Under the pieces are notes generated by a model. That model saw only the letters and a program-made list of their open reading frames with translations, did not search any database and was not told where the DNA came from. Positions 1-11,400 of a stretch of DNA of 64,000 bases are shown piece by piece. The translations under genes were made by a program, and so were the position numbers. The first letter of the stretch is position 1, and each line of letters begins with the position of its first letter. This DNA is from Telopea speciosissima (lineage: Eukaryota; Streptophyta; Magnoliopsida; Proteales; Proteaceae). Where the stretch lies: NCBI RefSeq assembly GCF_018873765.1, contig NC_057924.1, forward strand, positions 11,061,001-11,125,000, given 5' to 3'.

Positions 1-120
1 ACAATTGGGCCCTGTTGGACTGTGACAACAGTAGGTCCCCACTTCATCCTCCCATGTTCTATAGGCCCATTTGTCACTCTGCAACAACGATGGTATTTCT
101 GGGATTTTCTTAAATTTTGG

Positions 121-640
121 TAAGGGTGTCAATTGAGAATCGAAATCAGTCCGTTTTAAAACCGAATCAAATTAAATTGGTTCAATTTTGATTTCAAAAT
201 CTGGATTCTTTTATCGGTTTGGTTTTGGTTTCATGATTGAAATCGTCTAACTGAATCAAATTACCCATTTTGAAATAGAATAAATAATATTTTTTAAAAA
301 TATTTTAATTAATCTGAATGATAAATTTTATTCTATTTTGATGTTTAGAAAATGTTTGGTGGATTATGACCCTAACAAACAAGGGGTTCTTTTGTTGTAA
401 AGATGTAGAAAAATTTACCCAAAGACCTAAAAGAGGGACCAAACCAAATACAAATTGGGTCAAAACTGAACATGGAACCAAACCATGCCAGATTGGTTAT
501 GGTTTTTTCTTTTTTTTGGATCGAAATTCGGTTATGGCTTTGAAACACATTTTCCTATTCGGTTTCGGTTTATATATGTTGTATCTTGAACTGAATCAAA
601 ACTGGACCGAAAACTAAAACCGAACCAATTGATACCCTTA
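121..640. mobile_element. Non-autonomous hAT-like DNA transposon with 8-bp target duplication
   Basis: The ends are imperfect inverted repeats: TAAGGGTGTCAATTG at the left, and its near complement ending GATACCCTTA at the right. The element is flanked by an exact 8-bp direct repeat AATTTTGG (113-120 and 641-648). An 8-bp duplication and a short TIR are the hallmark of the hAT superfamily. The 520-bp body is AT-rich and encodes no transposase; open frames inside it are chance. Related ends (CAATTGACACCC) recur in intron 8 of both nuclease genes. Confidence 0.85.
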
Positions 641-648
641 AATTTTGG

Positions 649-1680
649 ACATTAAAACAGTAGAATTGATTAGTTTATTGGTCTCGTTCTGGTCCTGCCA
701 TTAAGGAACCAAACTGAGCCCAGAACCAGACCAATTTACACCCCTAAGTAGAGTACTTCATCATTGTTTCTTTAATTATTATCTATGGGCCTTGGGCTTT
801 TAATGGCTAAGGGATCCAAATTTATATGAAATATTCAAGTCTAGGCTCTGCCCTAATGTTTTCGGGCTTTCCCATGCTCTGGCTAGGCTAAAATACAAGT
901 CCAAGCCAACCCTGGATAGGATGGGTTTGCAGGGCCCACACGGAATTGGGCTAACAATTGCAACTCGGCCCACTTCTTCCAACATATCAAAAGTTCTCTG
1001 GTATGAATAAGATATGAACTAGGATAATTCGGATCTAATGCAATGAACCCGTTAATGGCATTAATCTTCCCTTACTTTGATAAGTCCCTTTAGTTCACAG
1101 TATCCCGATTGGAATCGAATCGATCACCGCCAATACTGATAACGATACTAATCCGTATCGATCCGTATCAGGCCGATACTGTATTAGAAAGTCATTTTTT
1201 TCTCAGACAAAGTCTAGGGGTCGGTTTCAATGTTCGGTTCAGTTCGGTCCTATCGGTGGCCCATTGGTTTAGCCCGAACCGAGCCAAAATCAAATGGTGT
1301 TCTAACCCGTAAAGCAAAGTCGAACCGATAAGGCATTGGTTCAGTTTGAATAGGCTCAATCGGGTCGGGCCGGGCCGGTTTGACAGATTCGATTTAGGTT
1401 TTGATATCCTTACATTAGATAGACAATAAACCCTAGGATAGGCTACAAAGTCATATTTAGTGGATCATCTTAACCATATGGTGCATCATTATGAAATTTT
1501 CTTTTTATTTTTTACAGGTGTTTGTTCTTAATTAAAACATATCCATTTTTTAAGAAATTTTGAATTTTATTTCATTATAAGAGCACATGAGAAGCGTGTA
1601 TATGCGTGTGGAATTTAATATATGACTAGATGATGATGATGACAAAATATCCATTAAATTTAAATTTAAGTACAAACCTA
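649..1680. other. Intergenic, degenerate repeats only
   Basis: No coding signal is seen. From about 1085 to 1400 there is a degenerate stretch rich in GTATCGATCC and CGGTTCGG words, which recur at 6380-7015, 29395-29640, 38215-38410 and 39015-39440. They look like old copies of a dispersed repeat whose ends I cannot define. Confidence 0.5.
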
Positions 1681-2190
1681 GCTGCCATTGTTTGTTTTAA
1701 AGTTAATTCAATCTTATCTTATTCTTCAAATCGGAAACTTGGAAGACTTTTGAGACACTCAAATCAACAAAAGAAGACTTGCACTCAGTGGGAACTTCAT
1801 TCTCGTATGTTGTGTACACCTTTATTTTTATTGGGAAAATTACAAAAAAAACCCAGTTAGTTTGAAAAAATTATACCGATCCTCTTCAAAATTACATTCA
1901 CCTCCCCTCTTATTTTTTAGATTATCCTAATCAAGGGTCTGTAGGCCAAGTACAAACTAAGGGGATCATAAACCTACAACTACCAAGGGAGAGGGGAGGG
2001 GTTGTTTTTTTGGTACAAATCTGCAATTAGGAGAGTAGATCTCTTGACTTCCTGGGGGCATACACTTCAACCGACAAACCACCACCCAACCTATCAAGCA
2101 CTCCATGATGGGTTCATTTCTCTTGTATTCATGACTCAATCAACAACAATGAGGATAGCTATCGTTGGAGAAAAATGGGGATTCACATTT
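1680..2190 (+). pseudogene. Relic 5' end of an ENDO1/BFN1-type nuclease gene (promoter and leader only)
   Basis: About 1690-1830 matches the region upstream of nuclease copy B (31185-31300): it shares TTGTTTTAAAGTT, GGAAACTTGGAAGACTTTTG, GACACTCAA, CTTGCACTCA and GGGAACTTCA in the same order. A second part, about 2105-2185, matches the copy B leader up to the start codon (TTCATTTCT, then TGTTGGAGAAAAAATGGG in B and CGTTGGAGAAAAATGGGG here). Homology stops just after the ATG, and no exon 1 signal-peptide sequence follows. The intervening 1830-2100 is an unrelated insertion. This is a truncated gene copy or a duplicated promoter, not a functional gene. Confidence 0.65.
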
Positions 2191-2472
2191 GATAGAGGTG
2201 AGAGGAGTGTATTCTTCCTCCCAAATTTTGTGAACATGTTTACCATCGAGTACTCGTAGGTAGATTTTGAGATCAATCTATCATAAATTGGGAGAATGCT
2301 TTGTAAATTGTTGGGAAGACTCTTCATTTGTTTCCTGGAAAAAAAAGGGCTCTGTTTGTTTTCATGTAAATATGCAAAACTTTCCTTTGGAAATATTACA
2401 TTAAATTTTTTCTAATGTTTGAAAGAGGTAAAATATGATGTGCAATGTTCTTGTAACATTTTTATGGGTGAA

Positions 2473-2626
2473 AGTTTTTTGTCCGGAAGTTTGGCCTATG
2501 CCAGTACTCACATGAATCTATCTCTTTTCTCACCATTTGAAAAGACACCTCTGCCCCCTTGTTTTGAGGAGGAGAGAGACAAACACATGGGAGTACTAAC
2601 GTAGGCCACACTCTTGGACTAAAAAC
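2473..2626. mobile_element. Foldback MITE, family M1, copy 1
   Basis: The element is a near-complete palindrome of about 150 bp. The left arm (GTTTTTTGTCCGGAAG, then TTGGCCTATGCCAGTACTC) is mirrored by the right arm (GAGTACTAACGTAGGCCACAC, then CTTGGACTAAAAAC). It has no coding capacity. A second copy follows after 24 bp, and a third is at 51908-52073. Confidence 0.75.
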
Positions 2627-2650
2627 TACCTCCCCATTTTTAGGGAAGTA

Positions 2651-2803
2651 GTTTTCTGTCCGGGAGTGTGGCCTACGCCAGCGCTCCCATGTGTCTATCT
2701 TTCTCCTCCTCAAAGCAAGGGGGCAGAGGTGTCTTTTCAAATGAGGAGGATAGAGATAGACTCATGGGAATGCTAACATAGGCCACACTCCCGTACAGAG
2801 AAC
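2651..2803. mobile_element. Foldback MITE, family M1, copy 2
   Basis: Same family as the neighbour at 2473-2626. The left arm reads GTTTTCTGTCCGGGAGTGTG and is mirrored at the right end by CACACTCCCGTACAGAGAAC. The internal AGGTGTCTTTTC block is shared with the other copies. The open frames read on both strands here are products of the palindrome. Confidence 0.75.
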
Positions 2804-3075
2804 TTTCTCCCCCATTTTTATTTAGCGTTTGTTTGCCATATATTATAAAGCTCTTTAAAATAGTTTCATAAAATACCATTGTGATCAAATTTGAATTATA
2901 CAACACTTAGCACATGATGGTAAAAATCATCTACAAACATGGCTGGGTGCCACAAATATAGGCCATATGTGATCCATCCAAAGCTACAAAGGATACCCTT
3001 AAGATATTGAAAATTTTATGAGATAAGATTTTACAGTTAAATTGCATATAAATTTTGTTAAGATCGACAAAATCT

Positions 3076-3115
3076 CAAATGTGTAAATTTTTTTTTTTGG
3101 TAAGCAAATGTGTAA
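3076..3115. repeat. 18-bp poly-T/GGTAAG insertion between 11-bp duplications
   Basis: CAAATGTGTAA occurs at 3076-3086 and again at 3105-3115. Between them lie 18 bp: a T-run followed by GGTAAG. The long duplication plus a homopolymer tail is the signature of target-primed retroposition truncated almost to nothing (minus-strand tail CTTACC plus A-run). Confidence 0.6.
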
Positions 3116-3287
3116 TCTATTTGTGAAAAAAGTAACGATTTTTTTTTAATGAATGAAAAATATATTAATGAAGCACAGAGAATCTTCCTCCCACCCTCCT
3201 CCAAAAAAAAAAAACAGAAGGAAAGAGCATTCCCTTTTTAAATCACGAATTTAAACATAAGTAATGAAAAGATTTTTTTACTTGTCA

Positions 3288-3440
3288 GGTTCCCTATCCC
3301 GTTCGGTTGTCCGGTTCCTCGCATAGGGGGGCAGAAATGACAACTTAACCACACCCGGGTAGTGTGTTTGGGCAGAGGGTTAGGTCATCATTTTTGCCCC
3401 CTTATGAGAGGAATCGGACAACTGTACCAGGCAAAAAACC
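3288..3440. mobile_element. Foldback MITE-like element
   Basis: Arms at 3306-3343 and 3383-3423 are inverted copies: GTTGTCCGGTTCCTCGCATA against the complement of TTATGAGAGGAATCGGACAAC. The loop is about 40 bp. No open frame of interest. The exact outer ends are uncertain. Confidence 0.6.
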
Positions 3441-4260
3441 TAAGACGATAATGATCCGTAAAAAAAAACTGAATTTTATGATAGAATTACTAGGAATCCA
3501 TTCACTTCTTAGGTCTGCATGACAATACTTGCAATTACAAATAAGGGGAGAGAGAGGATCGGTACGACGCCAGAATGCAGTTTTCAACGAATTACGAGGT
3601 GGGTGATCATACTATAAGAGTTCAGATATGCTACCCACATGAAGGGTTCAAATCTGTCCCCACCTGTCCCATCTGTCCCCATGTGGATAGCAGATCTAAA
3701 GTCAATAAAAGACGTTTAATGAGGAGAGAGAATGAGTTCCATGGATGAGCTGTGAGTTGATCACTTGCGTACGAATATGCACATTAACATCGTGAGTTTC
3801 TTTTACTCTAAAAACTAAGAGTTTTCATAGAATAATGAAACACCTTAAATTTATTCAAACAGGAAGGAAAGGGCCAAGTGGATCTTAGTACCCACCAATT
3901 TTTTCTTCTTCTTCATCTTCATCTAATATAAAGAATCCTAACAAAACGTGTTGCATTCACGATAGAATATAGATAGGTATCGTCTTCACCCAATATAAAA
4001 AAAAAAAAACTTACAACTTTTCTATGTCTCTCTTCATGGACAAAAAATCTTCTCTGATGCTGCATCTGCCTGCTGTGTGGTGCAGTATGAACACTAAAGT
4101 TCAATACATGGAAGATGCGATATCCAATGGTGCCAAGCTCGAGAAAAATGAAAGAAAAAAAAAAACTCGAGTTATGCAACTTCGCCCAAATCGTTGGCTG
4201 CACTACCTCTCACGATGTCTGGTGCACCTTCGAGTGTTCCTATAATAGTCTATCCAATGC

Positions 4261-6212
4261 GCTTTTTTTTGCTAAAAGGTCAGTAAGTATATTGAGAAAT
4301 GATAAATATGTACAAGAGGCTATACGCCAGAAAAAGATTCAAGTCTCAACCAAAACAAGACAAATTAGCAGAAGCGGTAGTACGATCTGCCCGTGGCTTC
4401 CCTATCAATCGAGTGTGCTATGAAAGATGGGGAATCATTCCACTTCTCCGTAGCCTTAGTGTATGCTGCCCGATTAGCAAGAACATCTGCTGGGACATTC
4501 CCTTCTCTGTAACAGTGAGAGATACGCCATTGAATGGAATTAAGATAAACCTTAATAGACCACCAGCGTTGAATGAACTCCCAAGGCATATTAGAAGCTA
4601 GAATGCCATTGACTACCGTGGCTGAGTCGCATTCCACCCACACTCGTTGCATCTCTAACTCCTGTGCTTCTTTTATGCCTAAGAAGAAGGCAGCCATCTC
4701 CGCTTGATAGTTCGTTCCATTGCCTTGATGAGAGGAGAAGCATTGTCTAGTTAACCCCTAGTGGTCCCTAAAGATTCCCCCTGCACCTGCATGACAGGGT
4801 TCCCAAATGATGAGCCATCGATGTTCAGCTTCCACCACCCCATAGGCGGTGGTTTCCAACGAACCTCAATCACCCTCTTCAGTTTTGGAGTAGCCTTGGA
4901 AACCTTAAAAATCTTAGCAAGCATGAGATCATTTACTGATTTAATTGTAACCCCTTTGATGATAGAACAGCTTGAGATCTCGTTGATGCATCTTTGCACC
5001 ACTTGTCTTGGAGGGGAACGCTGGTTATCATATCTTCTTTTGTTTCTTTCAAACCAGATTTGTTGACATATAATAATAAGGAGAGCCTTCCAGATATCAG
5101 CTAACAAGACAACTTTAGCTTTCTTCCTCCACCACGAGAACAAGAGCTCCAAAGAAGGGAAGCCAATCCAAACTTCGTTGAACAGACTAAGAGCCTTGGA
5201 CCACACTTGACTCGCAAAGTTACAGCTGAGCAAGATGTGATGACTAGTTTCTTCTTCAGCCCAACATAACTCACATCTGGAAGCCATAGGAACTCCTCTT
5301 CGACAAACATTCTCATCTGTGTACGTGGGAAGAGCCTTATGGGCTAGTCTCCAGCCAAACAAAGAACTGTGGGGGTGAAGGTGTTTATCCCAAATTGCCC
5401 AAATCCAATCCGGCCTAGCTGTTTTCTTTCTTAGTTCCTCCCAAGCAAACCGCACCGAAAAGGATCCAGATTTGGTGTGAGTCCAAATCGAGCATCCTCC
5501 CTTTCTGATGGAATAATGCCCAAATTTTGAATGCTATTGAAGACGCCTTGAAGCATATGATCTTCCACTTGAGGGATCACCCAGGTACCTTCGTCAATAA
5601 AGTCCGCCACCGAGGCTGATAGGTTGCTTGGAATTTGGACTGGAAGAAGCTGATCTACGATGCTCTGGTATCCCATCCACCTATCATACCAAAAGTGAAT
5701 AGATTCACCATTCCCAACCACCTAACGTTCTTCAGTCTGTATAAAGCTGCAAACCTTCTTTAAACTTATTAGCAAAGTAGAAGTGCTCACATAGTTCTTT
5801 ATTGAACCATCCTAATTAACCAATCTTCCTAGTAGAAAGGCTGTTAAGCTTGAATTGCCACTTCTGATAGACCAGGCGAATTTGGCTAGAAGGGCCAAAT
5901 TAACTTCCTTGAGATGCCTTATACCCAACCCACCTTCTTGTTTAGGTTTACAAAGGGCGTCCCATTTCACTGTGATAGCTTTGGCTCTGTCAGCTTCCCT
6001 TGACCAAATGAAGTTACGAATCCATCTCTCCATGCTAGCAATTGCAGTCGCAGGCCAATAGTAAACAGAGAGATTATGAATAGGGATGCCTCCCATTACA
6101 GATCTTACTAGTTCAACGCGCCTTGCCAAAGAGAGAAGGCGACCCTTCCAAGAGGAGAGTCTTTTCTTGAAATGATCAAGAAGAGGTAACACATTGGCTT
6201 TGGTAACACATT
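4261..6212 (-). mobile_element. 5'-truncated L1-type LINE with 13-bp target duplication
   Basis: Read on the minus strand, the pieces run in L1 order: C-terminal part of reverse transcriptase (6222-5812, with FKKRLSSWKGRLLSLARRVE and GGLGIRH), a zinc-binding RT-associated domain (5455-4751, with FGWRLAHKALPT and CELCWAEEETSHHILLSC), then an RNase H-like domain (4697-4365, with WVECDSATVVNGIL and ADVLANRAA). The A-tail appears as the T-run at 4263-4270. GTCTATCCAATGC occurs at 4248-4260 and again at 6213-6225, a clean target-site duplication. The 5' half of the element, including the endonuclease, is missing, and the reading frame is interrupted, so the copy is dead. Confidence 0.9.
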
Positions 6213-6225
6213 GTCTATCCAATGC

Positions 6226-7160
6226 ACTAGTTATGCAACTTCGCCTGTTTCTTCAAACCACTAAGCGTGGCTCCTCCACAGTTCAAGAGTAAGTACCTTC
6301 TAAAGCTCAAGAATATCACAGATCTCCTTGCAGCCGCGGGTAAACCTATAAGTGATGAGGACATGGTTTAAAGTATCACTGTCTCATCTCATCTCCGCAG
6401 ATATGTATCGGTATCATAGGGTATCGATATGACACAATGGAATACTATTCTTTTTTTATTTTTGTTGCAAAAAATGGTATCAATCAGTGTCGCATTGTAT
6501 CGGCTGATACAGTGCAATACGATACGTACCCATACTCTCTATATGATTGATTTAGGAGTTGAAAAAAACATTAAAGTATCGGTGCATATCACATTTTATT
6601 GGCCGATACAGTGTGATACAATGTGATACGTACATTAAAAGGCACATGTGACTTCAAAATCGTGATATCAAAAACTAAAAAACATCAACAACACCTGAAC
6701 TGACAAGCTTTCACCCAAAACTTCAATTTTGTGACATCTTCTTTCAAATTTCATGCTTGGGGTTTTGATTCCTTGTTGAAAAACAAATTGAATCAAGAAA
6801 ACTAACTGCACTTTGGTTGGATCAAGGAAACAAACTGTAATATTACTTATTTATATTGTTTTTTTTGCTAAAAAAAATGTATTTCTATGTATATCTTGAT
6901 CATTTCTATGTGTATCTATGCAATATGTATCTCTAATATAATATGATACAATACGATACATCTCTTAAAAATCACCCCACCAATACGATACGTAGTATCG
7001 ATATTTTAAACCTTGGATGAGGTTGCATTCTTTGTCGTTTAAACAATATTACAATCGATCTTGACAATATTCATCTCTCCCAAGACTACTTAATTTGGTA
7101 CTGATCAGATTCGAGTAGGAAATGGTTCAGGTTTGATTCCCAACACGCCAGCTTCATGGA
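6226..7160. other. Intergenic with a GATACG/GTATCG-rich dispersed repeat
   Basis: About 6380-7015 is rich in GTATCG and GATACG words and ends in TTTTAAACCTTGG, similar to repeats at 29395-29640 and 38215-38410. No gene seen. From about 7075 the sequence starts to resemble the region upstream of copy B (CCCAACACGCCAG at 7138-7153, compare 30979-30991). Confidence 0.5.
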
Positions 7161-7282
7161 CATATATAATTACCTCTCATGCTGCTTAGTTTATGCTTAA
7201 TTAATTGGTATAATATGCCCACGTTCCTTTCATTTTTCTTTTATTATTGTTTTGTTTTCAAGTTGAAGCCCATGTTTGTGTG

Positions 7283-7293
7283 TATATATATAT
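7283..7293 (+). promoter_or_regulatory. TATA box of nuclease copy A
   Basis: TATATATATAT lies 58-68 bp upstream of the ATG of copy A. Copy B has GTATATAT at 31299-31306, and the relic at 13990-14410 has GTATATATAT at 14381-14390, each following the same flanking words, so the position is conserved across the duplicates. Confidence 0.6.
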
Positions 7294-7350
7294 GGGTTTA
7301 TATTTACATTTTGGATGAGTTCATTTCTCTTCTGCTTACACTTCTAAAGT

Positions 7351-8393
7351 ATGAAGGTGTTAGGGTTGTCTCCTCTCTTTCTTGTTTTGACTGTTGGTTT
7401 TCTTTTCTTCTGGGCGCCCGGAGCTCAGGCCTGGAGCAAAGAAGGTCACATCATGACTTGCCGCATCGCACAGGTAGGCTTCTCCACTATAACATGCCAC
7501 TTGTTGTATTTTGATAAGAATTGTGAGTTCAGAGCTACTTTTGATTGAGTCCCAGTTACGAGATTAGTAGAAATCTGTTGTCTACCTTTCTTGTGGCGAA
7601 CTTTAGCCCGATGTTTAAGTTGTGCTATTGCAACCTGTTGGTTGTTAAAATACTTTTTCTGAGGTGGTCGGAAGACAAGATTTTAACATAGTGCATGGGC
7701 ACCACTGCTTTGAATAGTTGACTAGTTCGTACTTGGGGACCAGCTGAATGGGTGAACAAGTTAGATCAGGGTTTAAAAACTCTCTGGTTCGATAGTGGAA
7801 TTGGTCTGTAGATCCATTAATTGGGATCGACCGAATTAGCGAGTTTACCAACAAATCCAAATTTCTGTTGCTTGTTTTAGAATTTTCATGAAAAAAATGT
7901 TACAAATAAACCACATATTTTCATTGCACACCAAAAAAAATAGAGAAAAAAAAAAATCATATTTTTATTTTTTGGATTTTATGCGACCGTAAAATCTTCC
8001 TTCATGAATTTTCAATATCTTAATGACAACTTTAGTTGCCTAGGATGGATTACATATGACTTTATGTATAAGTGGGATCCATGGTCATAAATTATTTTCA
8101 GAACCAAATAATATATAAATGTTTTATTATTCAAATTTGATCACTATAGAATCTTATGTAATTTTTTAAAATAATTGTATCACGTAAAATAAATGACAAA
8201 CAAAACATTAAAAAATTTACAATGATATTTTACATCATATTTTATCTCTTACAAATAACTAATGGAAAAATTTTAACTATATTTTATATGGAAACAAACA
8301 AAACCTTTCCTCTTATGCTAATGTAGGGAAGAATATGCACACCACACCATTTGTTGGATAATAAGAATCATCCACATGGGGTCACATGGCATG

Positions 8394-8439
<46 letters not shown>

Positions 8440-11400
8440 AAGAACCCCTTGAGAAAGGAGTCTGAATCTGGTCCCCACGTGGAGACAGGTAGGGACAGAC
8501 CTCACCCCTCTATATGGTGTGGGTCCTATGTGTTAGAGGTGAGTCACACACCCCATGGAGAGTGTGAGACCTGTCCCGCTCCCAAACTTGAAAGGAAATT
8601 CTTTTTATTTTTTTATTTTTTAGACAAAGCGGGAAATGTTCTCTGCCTGGAAGTGCACGGGGGCATATACAGGCTGTGCCGAAACGCATGGTGCCAGATG
8701 GGATGGTTATTTAGGGGGCGGGGCAATCATTTCGCCCACCCCCATGTGTCTGGGTGCATCTTGCATCTCCAGGGTAGAGAACATTTTCCCTTATGAAGTT
8801 GCTTCTAACACATTCGTTGTTACTCCCCCCCCCCCTCATTTCCCAGAATTGGGATCAACTACCCACATGGATCTCACCATTCATGGGTGTGGGTCCCGTG
8901 CATCAGAAGTAGGATCACATCGTCCATGAACGATGAGATCCATATAGGATGGCACCCCATATGGGTAGAGAATCCGGATTCCTTCCCCACCCATTTTTTT
9001 TTCTTCCTCCTCTTCTGTTTGAGATAAATTATCTGATTATGCTTTCTCCTTCATGTTAACGATTGACTAATGACTCTTAAAATGCATTTAGTCTCTTCTA
9101 GATCCCGCAGCATCAGAGGTTATTAGTAATTTACTACCTGATTATGTTAATGGAGACTTGTCATCCTTATGTACATGGGCGGACCAAATTCGTATCTTGT
9201 ACAAATACCGGTGGACTAGCCCTCTTCACTACATTAACACTCCTGATGAAGCTTGCTCCTTTGATTATTCCAGTGAGCTCTCATAAATTAATTTCTTAAG
9301 TTCTTCTAAAATGTTCTATCTAAATCATTCTTGTTATTAATGTTATAATAATTACCTTCTTGCAAATGTTAATTAATTATATAGGGGATTGTCACAACCC
9401 AAAAGGAGTGAAGGACATGTGTGTGGCTGGTGCTGTTCAGAATTTCACAACTCAGCTGGCGAACTACAAAAAAGGATCATCTGACAGTCGTTGTAAGGGA
9501 GCTGTTCCTTGTAAAGCTTTAACTTCTCATGCATGATAGCAGAGAGCCCTGCATCTGATTTTGCTTTAAAATCTTGACTTTTAATTACTATTCTTATATT
9601 TCTTATCCAGATAATATGACTGAAGCCTTACTATTCTTGTCACATTTCGTGGGGGATATCCATCAGGTATGTATGAACTATATATGGTAGTTAGGCATCT
9701 TTAGTGTTCCTCTCTCTGGGTAATGGCGTTCAACCCAATAGCCCGAGCTTCAGGTTGGAGAGGCCCTTTCAAAATCATAAGTCAAATTGCTGCAAATTAC
9801 TTGACTGATCCCCCTTTCCATTCTTGGCCATGGAACGCATTCACTGTATCAACTCCCACCAGCTTTGGGCCATGGGCCCCCACATGACCGGTGCCCGGAC
9901 AATCCACTCTGATACCACCATTTAATGGTGTCCAACCCAAAAGACTGAGCTTCAGGGTGGAGTGGCCCTTCCAAGATCATAAGCCAAACTGCCACATACT
10001 ACCTGACCAATCCTCTCCCCTTCCATTCTTGGTCATGGAGCACATTCACTGCACCATTGGGTATTGAGGGAATGTTTTGTATTCCATCGCTTGCATAAGT
10101 GAGCTGATTCTAAAAGGCCTCTAAGAGGACATTAAGGCTTTATGTGGTTTGGCAAGATTGCCTATGTCCACCGTGAAATGAGATCTCCTTTACTATCAAT
10201 GGAAAATAGGTTCTTACAACATCTCGTCCTCACACCTATTAGATTGATTATAGAGAAAGGACTCTCCATCTAGCTAATAGAGTTTATAGTAAAATTCATG
10301 TTTAGGGTTTCGCTATAAATTTGTAGCGATGGTTCTTTCTCTGTAAGTAATCTGAAAGAGGTATGAGGACGAGTACTGACTGTAACCTTATTCTCCATTG
10401 ATAACGATCCTTGAGTGCACTATGTGATTATTTGTTTGCGATTTCTATTCTTTTCTGCATCGTTATAGGTTTCGGTTCCTACACCTCTTTGTGGGTTATT
10501 CTAAAATTTGTTTCTTTTGTCTGTGCTTGTCCTTTCAGCCAATGCATGTTGGATTTTCAAGTGATGAAGGTGGGAACACAATTGAATTGCGTTGGTACAG
10601 GCACAAGTCTAACCTTCACCATGTGAGTGGTACCAAATTAATAAGAACTATCTGTTCTTTTATTTGCGTAGTAGTTTTAATTTAATGTTTACAGTATAGT
10701 TGTTTCTATATATTGTAGGTCTGGGATAGAGAGATCATTCTTACTGCCGAAAAGTTATTATATAACAATGATATGGATCTCTTCCAAGAAGACATACAGA
10801 AGAACTTCACCAATGTAAAAACCCTAAGCAGTTGTGTTTTCATATAAGAAGAAGAAGAAGAAGGCCGGTTCTATTTTAATATCAGATAGGCTTACTTAAC
10901 TTTGAATGTGGTGTGTTACAGGGAATCTGGTCAGATGACCTTTCATCTTGGAAAAACTGTAGTAGTGATGATCTCTCCACTTGTCCAACCAAGTAGCTAC
11001 AACTCTCTCTCTCTCTCTCTCTTTCTTCTTCTTCTTCTCTGTGAAGATCTACAAGTTCTCATTTTTACCATGTATTACAGGTGGGCTGAAGAGAGTATAG
11101 ACTTGGCATGCAAATGGGGTTACAAAGGTGTTACGCCCGGTCAAACTTTATCTGGTAAGATGATAACCTCACCCTACGATATTACTCAAAAATACCTTTG
11201 GATATTAATTACTAGTCTTTAGGGGAATAATTGAAGATCCTCCCAAGTATAATGGGAAAAGGATTCTCTCCAGCCGTGCGTTCAGCCCCACTAAACGACA
11301 GCTAAATCATGGTGGGGTAGTCATTTCACAAGTGGGTCCCACCTGGGCCCCACATGTGAAATGATTACCCCTGTTTTGAGGTTGGTTTCCAAGCGTTGGA

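Noticed and set aside
366-617. 83-codon + strand frame
   Set aside because: Lies inside the hAT-like element 121-640, has no motif, and its composition follows the repeat.
2462-2906. Overlapping minus-strand frames of 77-92 codons
   Set aside because: They arise from the two palindromic M1 elements and read the same arms on both strands.
8395-8796. 133-codon frame starting with an Arg-Glu run
   Set aside because: Starts in the GA microsatellite and continues through MITE M2 in intron 1 of copy A; no domain.
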